A stretch of DNA of 64,000 nt. Source: Campanula takesimana. Lineage: Eukaryota; Streptophyta; Magnoliopsida; Asterales; Campanulaceae. The position numbers were made by a program, and so were the translations under genes. Below the pieces are notes generated by a model, which did not search any database, was not told where the DNA came from, and saw only the letters and a program-made list of their open reading frames with translations. Shown here in pieces: positions 21,929-32,276 of the stretch. Position 1 is the first letter of the stretch; each line of letters opens with the position of its first letter. The stretch lies in the NCBI GenBank assembly GCA_026119855.1, contig JAOWBW010000086.1:1020407-1084406 (forward strand), written 5' to 3'.

Positions 21929-24920
21929 TCATTATGGCAAGCTCTTCGAACATGGAGGCTAAATCTGTCAGTTCTTCCCCCACGATGATTTCTGTCTCGG
22001 ATTCTATAGTCACCTTCCTTCCCCACCATTCACGGGGCGACATGGGAGTTGGTTCCCTTTCGGATTTCTGGATCTCACAATCGGAGAAGATTTCGAGACC
22101 GGGATTTTTGACACCCTTATTGTTAACCCATGGCTCGGGAAAAATCATGTATGGAACGTCTTCCCCTTGGCGGACGAAATAGCCATTCAACGTCTTGCGG
22201 TAAGGCTTTAGATTAGGGACCTCATAACGACGGCCTTCTTTACGAGCTCGGGCCTTTTCATTCTTGATTGCTTGCTCTTGTTTCAAGTCCTCTCTGGAAG
22301 GCTCGTACCCCAAACCAAATGTGTTCTTGACAAATGGGACTTGCACAGGATGTAGGATTCCTTGTTGATATTTCCCTAGGCCTAAACCAGGGAAGTAGTC
22401 CATATTCCTCATCATGCGGAGGACTTTGTGATTGCTGGGGGTCCATGATCCGTTTCCCCCATATTTGTCAATGGCGTTGATTGAGACGCCGGAGAGAGTG
22501 GAGTATGGTAAACCATGCTGAACTTGGTGGACGGGCTCACCTTTTCTGTGGATAGTGACGTTTTCGGCCATGACGGTCACTATTTCATCGCCATTTCGGA
22601 TCTTGACACATTGATGGAGAGTTGACGGGACGGCATTAGAACTGTGAATCCATGGTCGACCCAAAAGCAAGTTGAATAAGGCCGGGATGTCAAGCACTTG
22701 AAATGGAACGTACATGACCATGCTTCCAAACTTAATGTCTATTTCGATCATGCCCATGACTGTGCGGGCGGTGCTGTCATAACCTTGAATTACTTTAGTA
22801 GAAGGCTTCAAATCGGAATCCTTAAGCCCCAGTATGCCCATGATTCTGCTAGGCATGAGGTTGAGTGCGGAACCACCGTCCACTAAGACTCTTGAGATGG
22901 GCCTCCCCCTTGCTCGTACCTTGAGGTAAATAGCCTCGTTGTGGTTGGAACCAAATGGTGGAAGGTCCATATCGGCAAAGGTGATGACGTTGCCAAAATG
23001 AATGTGACCGATCATTGCCGTGAGGTCCTCGGGAGTAGTATCGGGAGAAACTGATGTATCATCGAGATTGCGGATGACAAGATCTCGGTGTTTCTTTGAG
23101 GATGCAATGAGGTCCCAAATAGAGATGTTGGCTTGAGTTTTCTTGAGTTGGACAAGTAGAGGATCTTCGGGAGTGTCGCGAGCTTGCGGCCTTTGAGAAG
23201 AGGAGCTTGGTGCGGAAGTGGAAGGGTTGCTTGCTATGACTCGACCGGATCGAGTTAGCATGTTGACGTTCCCATCTTGCTTCTTTTTCCTATTCTCTAG
23301 TACTTCCCTCATTACATCATCGTAAGTTACAACATAACAAGAATTGTCAAGTTTATTCATAATATTGGGGCCCCCATTCACAATTGGGATTGAATGGGTG
23401 GTCCCCTCAAGTTCTCCTATCTCTATTACATTGACATGTTCGCCATTAGTCACTACAAATTCTTTCTTGTCTATGAGATCTTGAATGACATTGCGGAGAA
23501 CGAAGCATTCCTCAGTGGTGTGGCCACTATATTGGTGGTAGCCACAATATTTGTAGTGAGCATGATTGGGGTGGACAGTCTTGGGTTGGTACCCTTGTAC
23601 GGGTGTGACTTGACCCTTTGCTTTGAGGACTTCGAACACTTCGGTTTGAGTCATGCCTTGGAGAGGCGTGTAGACACGGTCATTTCGAGACTTCTTCCCT
23701 TGGGGTGGAGGAACCTTTTTGTAATTCCCCTTATCGACAGTGACGGCGTTGACCGAGGCCTCTTTTGTGGAGTTGGAAACGGCCTTGTAGCGGTAGCTAG
23801 GAGCACTTTTCTTCACTTCTTTGAGCAATTCGTCCATTCGGACCCCCGCCTCATACATTTGGGAGAAATCCGCATAGCAAGCCCCACTTAGGTGGGTGCG
23901 GAGATCAATTTTGAGACATTTGAGGAAGATGTCCATTTGCTCCTTGGTATTTGGCCTTTCCACAATCTCGGAGAGTTTATCATTCCATCTCCTTGTGAAG
24001 TCGATGAAGGACTCGTGGTCTCGTTGAGTAGTGTTCTCTAGCTCTTTCCTTGTGGGCCGGTTAGTGGTGTTGCCTTGGTATTGGTTCTTGAAGGCAAGCA
24101 TGGCGGAGTCCCAATCAAGACGGACAGTGAGCGGGAGAGTAGCATACCAATCTTTTGCCGCCCCCTCGAGAGTGAGAGGAAAGCATTGAGCCATCACCTT
24201 GGGGGAGACCTTCTTCAGAACCATTGCCCAAATATAAGTCTCAATGTGAGCCATAGGACAAGAGTTGCCCTTGAATTTGCTTATGTCGGGCATCTTGAAC
24301 TTATCAGGAAGAGCGGCCATAGTACTCATGAGGATGGATGATTGATAAAGGCTTGTGTCGGAGCCTTTCCCCATGCTGAGCCCATTGAATTTTTGGTCGA
24401 TGTAGGCCATGATAGAGTCCACCATTTTGGGCTCATTGTTCTCGGTACTCGGCTCTCCCACTTTCTTGGTGCGGGTGTTGACATAAGGACTTTTGAACAA
24501 ACCCTCGGTCCATTCGGATTCATCATCGTTATTCTTGTTCTTCCCCTTGGCAAGATTAGTGAGCTTTTCTTTCATTAGCTCCATCTCGGCCTCGTGGGCC
24601 TCCCTTTGGCTGTCGAGGTGGGATTGCCAAATGTCGTCTTTGCTTTGTGCCTCCTTGTTGAGGGTGGAGACTTGCTCTTGGAGGAGTTGGACCATGGTTG
24701 AAAGCTGTTCGAGAGACATGGTGTTGCTGCTGCCGGTCATGGTTGATGTAGGAGCTGTTGGAGTGATCTCTTCACGGACTAACCGATTTGCCGAATTCCG
24801 GTAGACTCTGTAAGTACCAATTGAACCTATATTGCAGAAGAGGCCCTTGTCAGTCTTGAGTAACACTTGCGGTCCATGAAGAGGCTTAGAACACACAGTT
24901 GGGCACACGACTCGAACCAC
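21870..24920 (-). CDS. Tat gag-protease polyprotein
   Basis: A 1,016-codon frame. The first conserved-looking methionine is M61 (MTGSSNTMSLEQL), so residues 1-60 may be leader translation. A coiled-coil-like segment spans about 70-115. The retrotransposon gag domain follows (GAAKDWYATLPL...FIDFTRRWNDKL, about 225-350). A zinc-knuckle variant has C-x2-H-x4-H-x4-C spacing (CGYHQYSGHTTEEC, about 460-475). The aspartic protease site is LVDGGSALNLMP (about 670-680). A G-patch-like glycine-rich stretch (GLGLGKYQQG...GLGYEP) comes after it. Gag packages element RNA; protease matures the polyprotein. The frame is open from end to end, unlike RT. Confidence 0.92.
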   Translation of the reverse strand: MVRVVCPTVCSKPLHGPQVLLKTDKGLFCNIGSIGTYRVYRNSANRLVREEITPTAPTSTMTGSSNTMSLEQLSTMVQLLQEQVSTLNKEAQSKDDIWQSHLDSQREAHEAEMELMKEKLTNLAKGKNKNNDDESEWTEGLFKSPYVNTRTKKVGEPSTENNEPKMVDSIMAYIDQKFNGLSMGKGSDTSLYQSSILMSTMAALPDKFKMPDISKFKGNSCPMAHIETYIWAMVLKKVSPKVMAQCFPLTLEGAAKDWYATLPLTVRLDWDSAMLAFKNQYQGNTTNRPTRKELENTTQRDHESFIDFTRRWNDKLSEIVERPNTKEQMDIFLKCLKIDLRTHLSGACYADFSQMYEAGVRMDELLKEVKKSAPSYRYKAVSNSTKEASVNAVTVDKGNYKKVPPPQGKKSRNDRVYTPLQGMTQTEVFEVLKAKGQVTPVQGYQPKTVHPNHAHYKYCGYHQYSGHTTEECFVLRNVIQDLIDKKEFVVTNGEHVNVIEIGELEGTTHSIPIVNGGPNIMNKLDNSCYVVTYDDVMREVLENRKKKQDGNVNMLTRSGRVIASNPSTSAPSSSSQRPQARDTPEDPLLVQLKKTQANISIWDLIASSKKHRDLVIRNLDDTSVSPDTTPEDLTAMIGHIHFGNVITFADMDLPPFGSNHNEAIYLKVRARGRPISRVLVDGGSALNLMPSRIMGILGLKDSDLKPSTKVIQGYDSTARTVMGMIEIDIKFGSMVMYVPFQVLDIPALFNLLLGRPWIHSSNAVPSTLHQCVKIRNGDEIVTVMAENVTIHRKGEPVHQVQHGLPYSTLSGVSINAIDKYGGNGSWTPSNHKVLRMMRNMDYFPGLGLGKYQQGILHPVQVPFVKNTFGLGYEPSREDLKQEQAIKNEKARARKEGRRYEVPNLKPYRKTLNGYFVRQGEDVPYMIFPEPWVNNKGVKNPGLEIFSDCEIQKSEREPTPMSPREWWGRKVTIESETEIIVGEELTDLASMFEELAIMNECQVNAIHGTVHHERDYQ

Positions 24921-26049
24921 ATAAGAAAAGACTCTTTTTTTTTTATAAGTCGGAGGGAATGGATCCCTTTTGGGGTTTCTAAGAAAATAATGGAATCGTC
25001 ACACTAGTATATAGACCATCTCGCGGTCCCATATACTCATCGTATTCCATCGCGTTTGTGAATCCTACATGTATCGGGATTAAACTAAATTAATGTAGTA
25101 AAGCATACATGCGGGGACGGATTTTTATTTTCGTCCAAAATAACCACTTTTGGGGACGGATTTTTATTGCGTCCGTTTCAACAAGTTGGCATGTATGATT
25201 TGAAGACATTAGTTTAGGGAAATCTCGGTACATGGAAACCGACTTGAGTCACGGAGTGTTAGACCCTAACTAGAATTGTGTGGCTTGTGCTCGGCTTGAA
25301 TATGAGGCTCAAAGGTCACCCCCGGCATGTAGTCTTGAACTACGCCACGGGCTGAGGTTTACCGCTTCGAAAGAGCCAAGGTCGAGTGGAGCTTGAAACT
25401 TTCTAGGACGGGCCTCGACGGGTTTGGGGTTAAACTTGTGCGACTCGATAGTGAGCAATTCATAGGAATATGTGCATGTAGTGTGAGGTCTAACATGTGA
25501 CAAAACATTTTTTTTTTCAAAAGAAATAAAAAAAAAGGAAAACAAATAAGCACATAATTACAACTTTCGAATCACCCGTGTGACCGATAAAATAAAACAC
25601 AAAATTAAAACAGTCCGAAGTTCAGGATAACCACTGATGCAGGCAACTGTGCCGACACCCCCATCATACTGCTCTGTTCTGAGACATGTTTCTGTTCTGG
25701 GAACCAACCCAGAAGCAGGCGCCTCTGAGTGTTGATACGAGACCCGCGCGCCTGGCGCGATGCTATTGGGAGGCGCGCGCTTCTGGGCACACCTGTCAGA
25801 TTGTCAGATTTTGGACTCAGGGGATTGCCCTGGTCCTATGTGCATATTGTAACCCCTGCAGAAATGATTAGTGGGGAATAGCAAAAGAAGAAGATGAAGA
25901 ACATGAAGAAGCGGGCGATTCTGGTCATTGATGCGGGATGCGCGCGCCTTAGGCTGAAGAGGCCAGAAGCGCGCGCCTCCCCCATCAGGAATCAGAATGC
26001 CCAGAAAAGATGTAGATTTTGATCAGAATGCAAGTTTAACCCTCAAATG
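24921..26049 (-). other. Tat 5' leader
   Basis: No coding frame recognised. Notable are a short direct repeat GGGGACGGATTTTTATT (about 25102 and 25154) and two pairs of GC-rich words with GCGCGC cores (25743-25780 and 25935-25970) that also occur in the LTRs and near 16147-16220. Confidence 0.7.
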
Positions 26050-26067
26050 TCCCCAGCGGAGTCGCCA
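26050..26067 (-). promoter_or_regulatory. Primer-binding site, tRNA-Arg
   Basis: Plus-strand TCCCCAGCGGAGTCGCCA is an exact match to my recollection of the 3' end of plant tRNA-Arg(ACG), including CCA. It lies one base inside the 5' LTR (which starts at 26069 on this strand). The reverse complement TGGCGACTCCGCTGGGGA also occurs at 62835-62852 in the second Tat-type element. tRNA-Arg priming is a known trait of Ogre/Tat elements. Confidence 0.92.
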
Positions 26068-26068
26068 C

Positions 26069-27075
26069 TGTAGATACCCCGGGGGAACCACGGCTTGGCT
26101 AGAGCGCGTGAATTATCCTAGGATGTCTAACTTGTTTTTAGAGTCGCCACCTATGTTTTGAGGAACATAAGAAAAACCTATTGATTATAGCCTAAGTTTG
26201 ATTACGAAAACAGAGATTCTTTGTTTTGAGGTTCGGGGGTTAGATTACGAGATGGGAAGTACCGAAACACCCATCGTGCCCAACTAAAGTTGGTCTTGCT
26301 TGATCAAAATCTACATGAATAATAAACGTTCTTCTTCTTCTTCTTTAAATCATAAAAGGGGTTTTAAAATAGAGTTTAGAATGTAGGAGATAACTCTTTA
26401 ACCGACCTCAATGAGATGAGGTGATCATTAGAGTCATGTCCCAAAATAATTTGGGTGATTGCACTTTGATAATACAAAAGAAAGAGAAAAGAGATGAAGT
26501 TGAGAAGGGGAAAGAAATAGCTTTACCTAGACTTCAAGAGACTTCAAACACTTCTTGTTGAATTACTTGGAGAAATCATTTGGAAAATGCTTTGAAAGTA
26601 GGAAGTTTGGTAAAGTCAAAGTTTTGTGTCAATTTTTGTCTCAAGTTTCCGTCCAAGTTTTTGGTCCCTAAAAATGGAGGTAAAGGGAGGTTTTTATAGG
26701 TGAAAGAGAGATGTTTTTGGTGCCAAAACTCAGTCACCAAGAAATCCTTCCCGGGCAAAATCCTGTAAATTGAGCAAGGGAGAGAATCCTGGCTAGAAAT
26801 CTGTAACTAACGCCCAGAGGCGCGCGCTTCTTGAATTGGGGGCGGGCGGCGCGCGCGTCTGGCTCCTCCTGTCGGAGGCGCGCGACTCAGAGAAGGCAAT
26901 TTTGACAGAATGGACTAGAAAGTCAGCCATGTCATTCAGTTTAGCCCCTGGACTTAACAAAGTCAGTCAGGAACTTAACGGAAGTGACAGAAACTAACGA
27001 GAAACACTTAAAATGGGGAGAAACACAAGATCAAATGTGCAATCGGGGTGAGCGGTCCAAGGCGGGGTGTCTACA
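26069..27075 (-). repeat. 5' LTR of the Tat element
   Basis: 1,007 bp, TGTAGATACCCC ... GGTGTCTACA on the plus strand, with proper TG/CA ends. Compared with the 3' LTR I count about 20 substitutions and one indel by eye. The GGCGCGCG blocks are at 26817-26885. Confidence 0.95.
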
Positions 27076-27080
27076 ATATG

Positions 27081-27139
27081 TGAAATATTCAAATTTCATC
27101 CTTTAAAAGTATTTCCAAAATACAAAGAGGTTAAGTTAA

Positions 27140-27171
<32 letters not shown>

Positions 27172-27914
27172 CTTATCTCTCCCAATTTACACCCAGATTT
27201 AAATCTGGAGATTGCGATCTATCCAAACCTCCCCCACCCGACGCCCACCATACCCACCACCGGCCAAACACCTCAATCATCCTCCCCAGCTCCCCTCCAC
27301 CTCACACTTCACTTTCCGACATCTTCTTCGTCTTCCCTTACCTTCTTTGACCGCAACTCTTGCCTCCGCATCCACCTTCGCAGTCCAACACCTATTACGT
27401 CTTCAATCAGGTCTGGAAATAATCGTCATAAAGAAATCTGGATCTGTGTGTATGCGTGTGTTCGTGGCTGTGCGATTTCAGTATTGGGTATGTGATTAGA
27501 AATTGCTAATCATAGTGACATGTGCAGATTCTATGGAGATGGGTTCAAAGAGTTTGAGTTTTATGGCCCTGATTTTCATTTAAATGGGTGACTTTTGAAT
27601 CTGAATTAAGTATTCTTCTTGAGTAATTTATGGAACAATTTGGAATTTGAATTTGAATGTGTGTTTGACAGCAACCCATTGGAGAGCAGGGTTTTAATTG
27701 TACATTTTATTTTTTGGCTTTTGAATGAATGCCAAGTTGAAATTTTGGTTGGTGGTTGCAGGGATGGTGGTGGGTGGGGATGATAATGGTGAGATGGCTG
27801 ATAATGGTGAGATGACTGGAGGTGTTGGATGTGGGAGGTGAGGTGGTGGTGATTTGTGGAAGAAGAAAAGTAAATAAGGCAATTTTAATCTTCACATAAA
27901 TAAGTTATTGATCT
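27081..27914. other. Interior of the Mutator-like element; UTR-like sequence, possible gene capture
   Basis: After an A-run (27147-27170) comes pyrimidine-rich DNA (27180-27420) that looks like a plant 5' UTR/first-exon region, then GT-rich DNA with ATGATAATGGTGAGATG repeats (27779-27825). The 142-codon frame at 27067-27495 has no recognisable domain. A similar order of CT-rich then GT-rich DNA occurs at 49260-49800. Gene-fragment capture (Pack-MULE) is possible but not shown. Confidence 0.4.
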
Positions 27915-28130
27915 GTTGGGTTAAGGGGCAATTTAAAAACATTTTGATTGTATATCCGTTAAGTTTTTAACATTTGTTAACATTCATTAATGTATACTAA
28001 CGATTTAGGTTGATTTGATTTATTTATGCATAATACGCAGGTTGATTTGGTAGTTTTGATAGTACGCGGGTCAAATTTGTTGAATTGATATAGTACGCAG
28101 GTCATTTTGGTCGTTTACTCGATACAAAAT

Positions 28131-30011
28131 TTTGAGCTCCTATCTAATAACTCATGCAATTAAATTGATCGGTACTCAACAATTTATTTCCCAGGCAAGT
28201 AAAATGACACAATTTGCTCAATAACAATTTCAAACAAAAGTCATGAAATATATAAAAACAAATTAGTTATTAGTTTGATTGAGTTTTGATCAATTATATA
28301 TAACAAAAAATTTAAAGTCTTCACAAAATTTGAAATTTTGATATTACTTGTAATTTATGTTGTGTATCACTACAATTTATTTATTTTTTTAAAAAAATCA
28401 TAAATTATTAATCAAAGTTCAATTCAATTAACCACTAAAAGTAAAACAAAGCGATTCTTCTGTGCACGAGCGAAGTATTTCTTGAATGGTCCAACTAGCT
28501 CCTTCATGATAAGATAAATAAACATACGATTTTGTTCGTACTTTTGTGCTTTATTTCATTTTCAGTCACACTTTTTACCTTCCTGGAAATTAAAATATAT
28601 TGCAGTTGTTGATAAATTGGTGAGTTTTGGAAGCAAAGTTCATTTGCAGAATGCTTAATTACAACCACCAAAATCTAAATTTGACATTCCTAGATGAGGC
28701 TGCGCATCATTAAAAACTAATAAAACTAAATTCACTTATATATCAAGTAGGCTAAATTAACTGTAACATGTTTGGTTTAAGGTCATGGGATAATAATTAT
28801 TCCTAGGTGTAAAGAAAACATGTCTTTCATTGCTGAAATCTGAACTAAACAAATGGTTAAGTTAGAAAATTGCACATAAGAGATGACGAAAATAGGGCAA
28901 TATGTTTTAACTTTTGTAACTAGGCTTCCTTCAAAAAAAAAACTTTTGTAACTAGCCTTATCTAACCTAGATCACTATATGATCAAGATGTGGTACAATA
29001 GCATCAAACATTACATGCATTTTTGTTTTCTATTATCGGGCTGACCGATCTATTTTAATTCTAACTGTCGAAATTGACTTAAAGTAAAATTTTAAAAATT
29101 ATTTTGGAGATTTTGCAACTTTCGAAATTGATATTAATAAACAAGATGGTTAGCTGTCAATAAACAGTTGGGCGTCGCACGCCTCATTTTCAACATCAAC
29201 TCGTCCCCCAGATTCAACATTAGACATGACTATGTAGCAAAACGAAATGTTACATCAAAATTAACCCCAAAATGAATTTTCATAGAAAATGGTGGTTATA
29301 ACAAGTTGAATAGTCTATGATATCAACCTAGAAGTTTATGAATTGTCAAAAGCATAAACCTAAAAACAACAACACAAAACCAAAAATAACAAAAAGCAAC
29401 TTAACCCTCTCCACCATGATAGTGACATTGAATTGGTAACGTGTGTTATAAGGTGACAAAAGAGATGGGATTTTGTAAAGCAATTCCATCAGCTTTTCCT
29501 TTCCTTCTTATATTCTCCAATATGGAAAGCGACTCCAAACACAAACTTACATGCAAAATATTACTCCCTCCGTTACAAGACGATCTTCACATTTGACTAT
29601 CCAAACTTTTTAACGATATGAACACTTGCTTTGCTAGCCATGTTTTGTTTATTTACTTTTAAGCCTAAATTGTTGAAAGGTGAAAAACTTTTTGGGGCAA
29701 CGAAAAATAACAAATGAGAATATCATTTTAGGACTGAGTGCGTATTGAATATTGAGTGCAATACAATTGCATTTTCTAATCAGATAAATCTTAATTGCTT
29801 TGTAATTAAGTATTGGTAGATTAAGTGATATATTTAGGTCAACCTCTTTTGTTTTGTTGCACTCATACCATGCATTTTTCAATCACATAACTTCTTCTTG
29901 ATAGGCAATTAAGAGTTTACAGCTAATTTGTATACCTTGATACTTTCAACTATAAGGGGACACTTTTCAAGAGTTTATTCATAAAAAAGTAGGATACAAT
30001 TGCTAATAAAC
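28131..30011. other. Gene-free AT-rich DNA with a Stowaway MITE (29564-29742)
   Basis: No gene. The MITE starts CTCCCTCCGTTACAAGACG after TA and ends in a degraded TTAGGACTGAGTGCG before TA. It is homologous to 47315-47691. The remainder shows nothing I can identify. Confidence 0.5.
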
Positions 30012-30138
30012 GTGCCAAAGGGTTTGTGCTCAAGCGGCATCTTGAGCAGGTTTAAGTCTCTCCGTCGTAGAGGTTTTGGGTTCGATACCTTTGCTGGATA
30101 GAATTGAATTAGGTGGTTTAGGATTTAAAAAAAAAATC
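30012..30138 (+). mobile_element. SINE (tRNA-derived)
   Basis: A ~127-bp unit with a box A-like GTGCTCAAGCGGC (about 30027), box B GGTTCGATACC (about 30090) and an A-rich tail, flanked by GCTAATAAAC (30002-30011) and GCTAATAAGC (30139-30148). An inverted copy of the same family is at 40569-40701. Pol III promoter boxes plus tail plus duplication identify a SINE and not a tRNA gene; no cloverleaf is complete. Confidence 0.82.
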
Positions 30139-30277
30139 GCTAATAAGCCTTAATCCAAATGACATAAATACTTTCCTCCTCTTAAAAAAATAAAGAGTTT
30201 GATTACCCCGTTGTAAATTCAAAAGCTCGCACCGGGGCAAAAAATGAAAAAGTAAGACACAATCATTTAAGTATATA

Positions 30278-30456
30278 CTCCCTCCGATTCAAAATGATCT
30301 TCCCATTTATCATTTTTCATTGTTCCAAAAATTTCTTCCAATTTCTACAATTTAGGCTCAAAAGTGCATAAACAAGGCATGACTAATGAAGCAAGTGTTC
30401 ATATCCTTAAAAAGTTTGAATAGTCAAATAGGAATATCATTTTGGGATAGAGGAAG
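30278..30456. mobile_element. Stowaway-type MITE
   Basis: 179 bp, CTCCCTCCGATTCAAAATGA ... TTTGGGATAGAGGAAG, flanked by TA on both sides. Confidence 0.75.
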
Positions 30457-30879
30457 TAGTACTATTACTTATATGCATCAAATATTTTGATAAACATTTG
30501 TATCTACTAATTTTTTGGGCAATATATTTGTCTAAAACATTTTACCTTCTCCGTCTCAATTTAAGCTTTTTTTTTAGTGTGACTTTCAACAACGCTTATT
30601 AAAAAATTAAGACAAAATGAGTTAGTTGGTTGAGGGTATAAGTATCCAAAACACTATTCAAAAGTCAAGAAGGTGAAAAATAGGTTATATGAGTAGTATT
30701 TTTTTATATTTCTATAAAATTAAGATGATAAAGTAATCCAAAACATTGTTTACTATTTGTCATTTGTGAAATAAAGCAACATAAGAAGCTAGCTTATAAT
30801 GTGACGGGACTAAAAATGAGTAAAAAGCTTAAATTAAATTTGGGGGGAGGGAATATATAATTAAAGCCAAACACTTATA
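30457..30879. other. AT-rich spacer
   Basis: No gene. A CTCCGTCTCAATTTAAGC word near 30550 suggests a further decayed Stowaway end. Confidence 0.4.
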
Positions 30880-31722
30880 TGCGACCGTAAGATGGGCCGT
30901 GAGACGGGTCGCCCGCCAATTTTCCAAAACTCGGTTTACCCACAGCGCGCCATATGTCCTCCATTTAAAAAAAAAAAAATCCCCAATAACTTTAAAATGT
31001 TATATCTTGAGATTTTGAAGTCGATTTTTTTTTAAAAAAAATACCGGTGTGTTCGTCTCGACGAGTCGAATAAAACTAGATAGGTCATGATATGGTTTGA
31101 TTTTTATTTTTTTTTTAAATATTTTTTTTAACATACAAAACAAGTGAGCTGCTCGTTATAATAAAATGTAACACTTTCTTATGAAGAAAGTAACAGTTTG
31201 GTCTTTAAAAAGTAACACTTTTATTGTAAGATGTAACAGCAGTTTCGCAAATAATATAAATAATTTTTGTGATTAAAAAAAATAATAATTGAAGTGTAAC
31301 ACAGTGCATATATGATTGTAATATGCTATATAGATGAATGTAACAGTTTATAGAGTAAATGCTACTTTTTTTCTTTTAAAAAAGGGTAAAGAATCATGTA
31401 TATAAGAGGTTTTGTCTTTCAATTGAATGTAAAACCCTAGAAAGGTGTTACATTTGAGGGGGAAAAAAGGTTACATTCATTTATTATAAAATGTAACATT
31501 AGTTTAGTTGTCAATCTTATGTTATCTTTAATCTATTTCATCAAAATTGTGGTACATTTTTTAGGAAAAAAAAGTGTTACATAAGAGAAAAAAGTGTTAC
31601 ATTTCTTTACAAAAAATGTTACTTTTACTGGCGAGAAAAAAATGGCCGGGAAAAAAAATGGCTCGGCTTACCTGTGAGCCGTTTCACGTCCTGAGACGGT
31701 CTCACAGGAGACCGCCCCATAA
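30880..31722 (+). mobile_element. Non-autonomous element dense in TGTTAC words, copy B
   Basis: Homologue of 3735-4600 in the same orientation. GTAACA/TGTTAC recurs through 31165-31625. The right end TGAGACGGTCTCACAGG is better preserved than in copy A. No ORF. Confidence 0.55.
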
Positions 31723-32138
31723 TTAAACGAGACTCTTATTTTATTTGAGTAATTACCAATCAATCAAAATGACAAAAAAGTCTTGCTCCTAAACAGGATA
31801 ATGTTTACTAGAAGACTTTAACTTCTTCAGCTAAAAACTTCCTAATTATATCATCAACATAAAACAACTATGAACACTCAATTTTTTAGATTTCCCTAAT
31901 TCATTGGGTAAACCAATCCATTAAGCAATCCTTCAAAAAGAACATACACTAGGCATACATTTTCCACATATATAACTCAATGTTGCGTTTTTTTTTTTTT
32001 CCAATTGTGTCCTTTCCACATCATAAACATAGGTTTAGTAGTCTTCACATTTTAGTTTTAATTTTAATTTTAATTTCAATAACAAGGTTCATGTAAATTT
32101 ATCTAATTACATATCTCAACTTAATCCATCTTTGCAAA
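31723..32138. other. AT-rich spacer, no feature seen
   Basis: Nothing recognisable beyond homopolymer runs and a TTTTAATTTTAATTT stretch near 32052. Confidence 0.6.
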
Positions 32139-32276
32139 TCTATATATATATATTAAAGTTGGTGAGGAGAGCCATAGTGTTGCCACATAGACAAGTCTTA
32201 GAGAAAGGTTGCATTTGGTGTTGCCACATCATTACCACTCTTATAAATAAGAGACTTTTCAAATTCTTTTTCTTAG

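Larger units (their letters stand above)
14065..27075 (-). mobile_element. Tat/Ogre-like Ty3-gypsy retrotransposon with antisense PMD gene
   Basis: 13,011 bp with LTRs at 14065-15072 and 26069-27075, flanked by a 5-bp duplication ATATG (14060-14064, 27076-27080). Minus-strand order: 5' LTR, tRNA-Arg primer-binding site, leader, gag-protease, linker, RT, RNase H, second RNase H, integrase, then a 3' non-coding zone with an opposite-strand PMD gene and a tandem array, then the 3' LTR. This is the Tat-lineage layout (dual RNase H, extra antisense ORF, repeat-rich 3' region). By eye the LTRs differ at about 20 of 1007 sites, roughly 2%. With a rate of 0.7-1.3e-8 per site per year that suggests about 0.7-1.4 million years. 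Nonsense and frameshift lesions in pol make this copy non-autonomous. Confidence 0.95.
13824..28120. mobile_element. Non-autonomous Mutator-like element with ~205-bp TIRs, split by a Tat element
   Basis: GAGTAAACGACCAAAATGACC at 13824 is matched by its reverse complement ending at 28120, and similarity continues for about 205 bp (13824-14030 against 27915-28120) at roughly 90% identity by eye. Flanks GATATAAAAT (13814-13823) and GATACAAAAT (28121-28130) are a near-perfect 10-bp duplication, in the Mutator range. Without the 13-kb insertion at 14065-27075 the element is about 1.28 kb and has no transposase. Confidence 0.85.

Noticed and set aside
30020..30110. Possible tRNA gene (box A/box B)
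   Set aside because: No complete cloverleaf; A-tail and target duplication show a SINE. The same applies at 40569-40701.
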